This document shows positions 60,200 to 64,000 of a stretch of 64,000 nt of DNA, piece after piece. Numbering within the stretch: the stretch's first letter is position 1; each line of letters begins with the position of its first letter. Location: positions 863,501-927,500 of the forward strand of contig WPIO01000116.1 of NCBI GenBank assembly GCA_009760855.2, read 5' to 3'. The DNA comes from Cristatella mucedo (lineage: Eukaryota > Bryozoa > Phylactolaemata > Cristatellidae). The notes beneath the pieces are model-generated. The model saw only the letters and a list, made by a program, of their open reading frames with translations, had not been told where the DNA came from and did no database searches. A program made the translations under genes and the position numbers.

Positions 60200-61700
60200 T
60201 CAGGTCAGCAGTGAACAAAGCTGCTGCAGCTGTCACCGGTGGGCTACTCAACTGCCAGCTGGGTTTCCTGCAGAGCATACTGAAGGGCATTTCGCTGGCT
60301 GACTGGTGGCAAGACTAGGCTTCAAGCCTTTTGCTGCTTGGATCGAGCCATTGCGATCTATTCGGTGGCCAAGCAGCAAAACCAGCCATGTCACACTCCC
60401 ACAGCAGCCCTCCCTCAGGCAACCTATTGCCAGCATAAACACGGAAATGAGTATTTGCCTGTGGGCAGCTCCTGACGCAGCTGGACTCACTGCACCTCGA
60501 GAGACCGATCGGCATCTTCCGACCGGCTTTTCCATTAGCAGTGCCCACGGGAACCGGCGAATCGAAGCAGGGGCCCTGCACCGAGCCCTGCCGGGCACAG
60601 CTAACAGGAAGCCAGCCGGGGGAGGGGGGCGGCAAAGCACCGGTGGCCGCCGGCTGGTCGCCGAGATCACAGAGCGAGCCGGTAGGGGAGGCGGCCGGTT
60701 CAAAGTCCGCCGGGAGTTGACAACTGGTCGCGCCAGCCGGCAGTGGCTGCGAACCGAGCCCAGACGTTGACCAAAGCTAAACTAGGGGGTGGGCAGGGGT
60801 GCCGTAGAGGTAGAGCGAGGGTCAGACGCGAGGGATCCAAACAATAATCGAGCACGAAAGTTACGGGCCGAGACGCGGAAGAGGTGGAGCGCCGGTCCAC
60901 GCGGCCGCAACGAATCGCTCGGCTGCGGCACTGTCGCCGGCAGACGGCTGCAGCGACAGCGACACCACACGCAGAGGCAGCCGCTGGTGACCGGAAATGA
61001 AACATTGCGCTCGAGTACCGTGTCCGCACCTCTCGTCAGAAACGGTTAACGCGACGGTCACGGTAGCTGACGACTTGCGGCGAGCGAAGCGACGGCGAGG
61101 CGGCAGAGGCCGGCGGCAGCGATAAGCCGACAGCCGCCGAGCCTCGTTGTGGAAACATTTCTGCATTTCTCGGGGCGTGGCGGGGTCGTGACGGGTGTTG
61201 CTGGGTGGCACGGGGCGTGCGGCAGTCGGCGCCGAGCTGTCCTCTTCGTCGGGTAAAAAGTCGCGCCAGCGTTTTGTTGCAGTGATCACGCCTTGCCGCC
61301 GCGCGTGCGAGCACGCGCGGCGAGCGTTTGCTGCTGTAAGATAGAGTGCCTCTCTTCCTCTTTGGCTGAGCCGCTAGCTGGTAGCTATCGGCCGCGACCT
61401 GCTGCGACCGAGCCTTTTGGCAAGTCGCTCGCCCTGTCCGTCCTCGCGTCGCCGTCCCCAGATACCAGCCGTACGGCGACCAATGTCGCTTTGATTGTCG
61501 CTGCGCGGCTGCAGCAGACGACTGCCGCCGGCGCTGCCAGACACTGTCGCATTAAGCTGGGAGGGCGGCAGCTTATGGAAGGGGGCGGGAAGGAAGGAGG
61601 GAGGTCTGGAGGTGACCGTGACGCCTACCGCTCGCCTTCGTCGTCGTCATCGTTCGGATACGGTTTGTGCAATGACCTCGCTGTGACTAATCAGTTGGCA
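60200..61700 (-). promoter_or_regulatory. CpG-rich island, candidate CPT1 promoter region
   Basis: The stretch is GC-rich with frequent CpG, 3-4 kb upstream of the CPT1 ATG on the coding side of the gene. Overlapping Arg/Ala/Pro-rich frames on both strands look non-coding. Assignment to CPT1 is inferred from position and the 5' UTR acceptor at 57363. Confidence 0.35.
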
Positions 61701-61714
61701 AGTTTTCTTTGTAG

Positions 61715-61800
61715 CACGTGTCGAGGGCCTAGAAAGCGATTTACATCTCTTAATGTGCTCTGCCGATGTATTGTTATTATTACGATTAATTTCTAATATT
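61715..61800 (+). mobile_element. LINE/SINE family A/B type 3' tail
   Basis: GGGCCTAGAAAGCGATTTAC, ATCTCTTAATGTGCTCTGCC and GTTATTATTACG follow the tail pattern loosely. Confidence 0.5.
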
Positions 61801-61809
61801 ACTTGGCGA

Positions 61810-62280
61810 TGCAAATCTTGCGGCGATATCATTTGCTTAGTCTGTACTTCACCTTGGGCTTCTGTTTTCCGGTTTTTCTATAAGTCCAATGATGTTAGGA
61901 GTTATTTTCTACCACAAAAGTACTATGCTTGTACAAGTGTCATTAGATGACTATACAGTCATACTTTATCTCAACGATGCCTGCAGTAAAAGATATAGAT
62001 GCTGTTAGCTACCTCTGGGGAGCTGCTTAGGCTGCTGCTATGTCTGCTATTGAAAATTCTCTAAACCATTTTAAATCTTTATGGCTATATAGAGCCACTG
62101 ACAAAGCACTATAAATATGCACGGTTGTATAAACATTGATATATACTGCTCATATTATGCTTTGTACGCATTCCAATGTAGCTGTGCATGGTCATACTTG
62201 TGTATACTAAATTTCTGCTGTGTGCTTGGTAGCCTTTGTCTCACAAACCCCAGAAAATTCGAGAGGTCTTTGCTGTGGCT
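61810..62280. other. Unassigned AT-rich sequence
   Basis: I see no gene or element. Confidence 0.3.
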
Positions 62281-62289
62281 GATCGAGGA

Positions 62290-62475
62290 AGTAACTATCA
62301 CAGCATTAGCAGTGCAGGAAAGATAGTACAATGGTCGCAGTACATAAAGTTACTAGCACAGCAGTAATAGAGTGTGATGTAACCACCACATCAGCAGCAG
62401 CAGCAGTACCAGGAAGTCGCTAGTACAATGGTTGCAGTACATGAAGTCACAAGCACAGCAGTAGCAGTGAAGCAC
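62290..62475. repeat. Imperfect tandem duplication
   Basis: A phrase of the type GTACAATGGTCGCAGTACAT with AGTTACTAGCACAGCAGTA at 62327-62370 recurs at 62425-62470. A partial earlier unit lies near 62290. A short CAGCAG run lies between. Confidence 0.7.
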
Positions 62476-62479
62476 GGCT

Positions 62480-63190
62480 GGTGTGGCAGGCTCATAGCAG
62501 GCAGCAGAAGAAAAGAGCATACAGTTTTATCTGAATTGAAAAGATTGCAGTTTAAGCAGGAGCAGTGAAAATCAGCCGTGGCCAATGGTCTTCTTAGCAA
62601 ATGAGAGCCATTAGTATGTCATTGTGAGAAGCCCTGCATGCTTGCAAGATGCAGATACTCAGTCATGCTGTAACATTTTAACTAGGTATTTAGGATCTGA
62701 GGCATGGTGAGCATTGTATGTCTGAATATATATTCTGACGTATGTCCACTCTGATCTACTGTGTTACTGAGCCACAGCAGCGCCTTCAAACAGTGTGTCA
62801 ATTATATTGAATTTATTGGATGTGAAGAATAAAACCTAGTTTCCTTTTGTGGATTCACTCAATTTTCATTTGATATTTTCCAAGTTATTCACGTCTTTTG
62901 TCTCTTGATTGCATTAGTGTGGCTCTGGCTATTGCCTATAGACACCACAGAAAGTATGTGTCTCATCCTTTGCGATAATAATAATGCACAACAATAATAA
63001 TAAAACATGCACAGCAGTCCAAGAAGGCCAAGTCTCCTTCATGACACTCTGCATATACTGAACTGGAAACATCTCAATTGGTTAGTCATACAATGCATAG
63101 TTTCAAAACATTGGTATACAAAGGATAATTCACTCGCACAGACCACGGGCTGTGAGGAACAGTATGGCTGTGAACATGTTTCGGAATGTC
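62480..63190. other. Unassigned intergenic sequence
   Basis: I see no gene. Confidence 0.3.
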
Positions 63191-63194
63191 ATCA

Positions 63195-63560
63195 AACGTG
63201 GAGATAACGTTATGTCAGGGTAGTTAGTTCCAGGCTTGTTATGAGCACAGTAACTGAAGGAGTGTTCGTCAAGGAGTTTGAATTTAGTTCATGGCACACT
63301 CAATGAACCGAGTCAGAAGAATACATAGTGGGGGGTGATTCGGTAATAGTTCGGAAAGGGCAGGCCTGAGGCATAGAATAGAAGGACTTGAAGTTGAGCG
63401 ACATAATCTGGGAGTCGGTGCTTTGAGGGATGGGCAACCAGAGAAGATGGGCCAGATAAGGTTTGCAGTGAGCCTCTTGACGTTTAGGACTGGTGATCCT
63501 AGTTGCAGAATTCTGCATTGATTACTAACTGCAATATACTCAAGGATCACTGCTACCAGA
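63195..63560 (-). mobile_element. Diverged LINE C-terminal fragment
   Basis: In reverse, split over two frames, it reads MQNSATRITSPKRQEA, LAHLLWLPIPQSTDSQIM and LNFKSFYSM, the [17 protein letters not shown] region of a CR1/L2-like LINE. Confidence 0.7.
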
Positions 63561-63564
63561 CGAC

Positions 63565-64000
63565 AGTGATTTGATACAATGGCTGAGTCTATTGATCTTA
63601 CCAGGAAGTTGACCAGCAGCCCACAGGATTGTAAGACCCCATTTTATGGACCTGTTGGCTGCCTTAAGCTGCTCTGGCTCGATGAAGGCATACAATAGGC
63701 ACTATTTTGCTTGTAAAGGTTGCTGTGCCTGGAGGCCTTACTTCCCTGTTATCGACCCTAAGATACCTCTGCCGACCACCTGTGCATCTCAAGCATCAGG
63801 AAGCGTCTGTGCCGCAATCGGCTGATTCAAGCTGATTTTCTTGAGGGTACTGCTACTGAAGCTTATATGTCTTTAGATTGAGCTAAATGGCTCCTGGGCT
63901 AGTTCGATAGGCTCATTGTGAGTCAGTTTGCTTTTTGTAGAGGGGTAGCTCGTGTTTTGCGAGATACCAAAAAGGTAATTTTATTTAGACAGTGGCTAAA
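63565..64000. other. Unassigned sequence at the window end
   Basis: I see no gene; it may be LINE-derived, but I cannot show it. Confidence 0.25.

Noticed and set aside
60248..60770. Overlapping 150-codon frames on both strands in the CpG island
   Set aside because: Both strands open with biased composition is typical of GC-rich non-coding DNA; no domain is visible.

Overview
This is a eukaryotic nuclear window, almost certainly from an invertebrate animal. It holds spliced genes with GT-AG introns, GC-rich promoter-like islands, dense LINE and SINE debris and long microsatellites. Codon-level similarity and domain content suggest a bilaterian, plausibly a spiralian such as a flatworm or mollusc. 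The sequence alone does not settle the phylum.

Two protein-coding genes can be rebuilt exon by exon. On the + strand, 5915-11325 carries a four-exon calponin/transgelin family gene (Mp20/myophilin type, 156 aa). It has one actin-binding-type CH domain and, unusually, no C-terminal calponin-like repeat. On the - strand, 57349 down to 22942 carries a complete 20-exon carnitine O-palmitoyltransferase 1 gene (CPT1, 761 aa). Every exon phase closes, both transmembrane segments are present and the catalytic histidine is intact. Its product would gate long-chain fatty acid entry into mitochondria. The two genes are independent neighbours, not a pathway cluster.

Layout: 1-5800 is repeat-rich (degenerate ATTGC-motif repeat, SINEs, a decayed LINE). 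5800-12100 is the CH-domain gene with a GC-rich promoter and a microsatellite-filled intron 1. 12600-22450 is intergenic: a nearly intact CR1/L2-like LINE at 13180-16230, a GC-rich island at 16900-18540 and LINE remnants. 22450-57362 is CPT1, whose introns are packed with two LINE families, three tRNA-derived SINE families, microsatellites, a probable pogo-type fragment and a G-rich inverted repeat. 57400-64000 is upstream of CPT1 and includes a CpG-rich island at 60200-61700 that may be its promoter.

The most striking item is a 187-bp non-autonomous hAT element at 55018-55204 in CPT1 intron 1. Its termini and body look like the SPIN ('Space Invader') family, which is known for horizontal transfer among distant animals. 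Other notable points are a 26-nt micro-exon carrying the CPT1 catalytic histidine, Lys in place of the usual His5 in the CPT1 regulatory N-terminus, a SINE family that shares the 3' tail of the resident LINE, and a GA microsatellite grown inside one such tail. All identifications come from reading the sequence and from memory of families; no database search was run.
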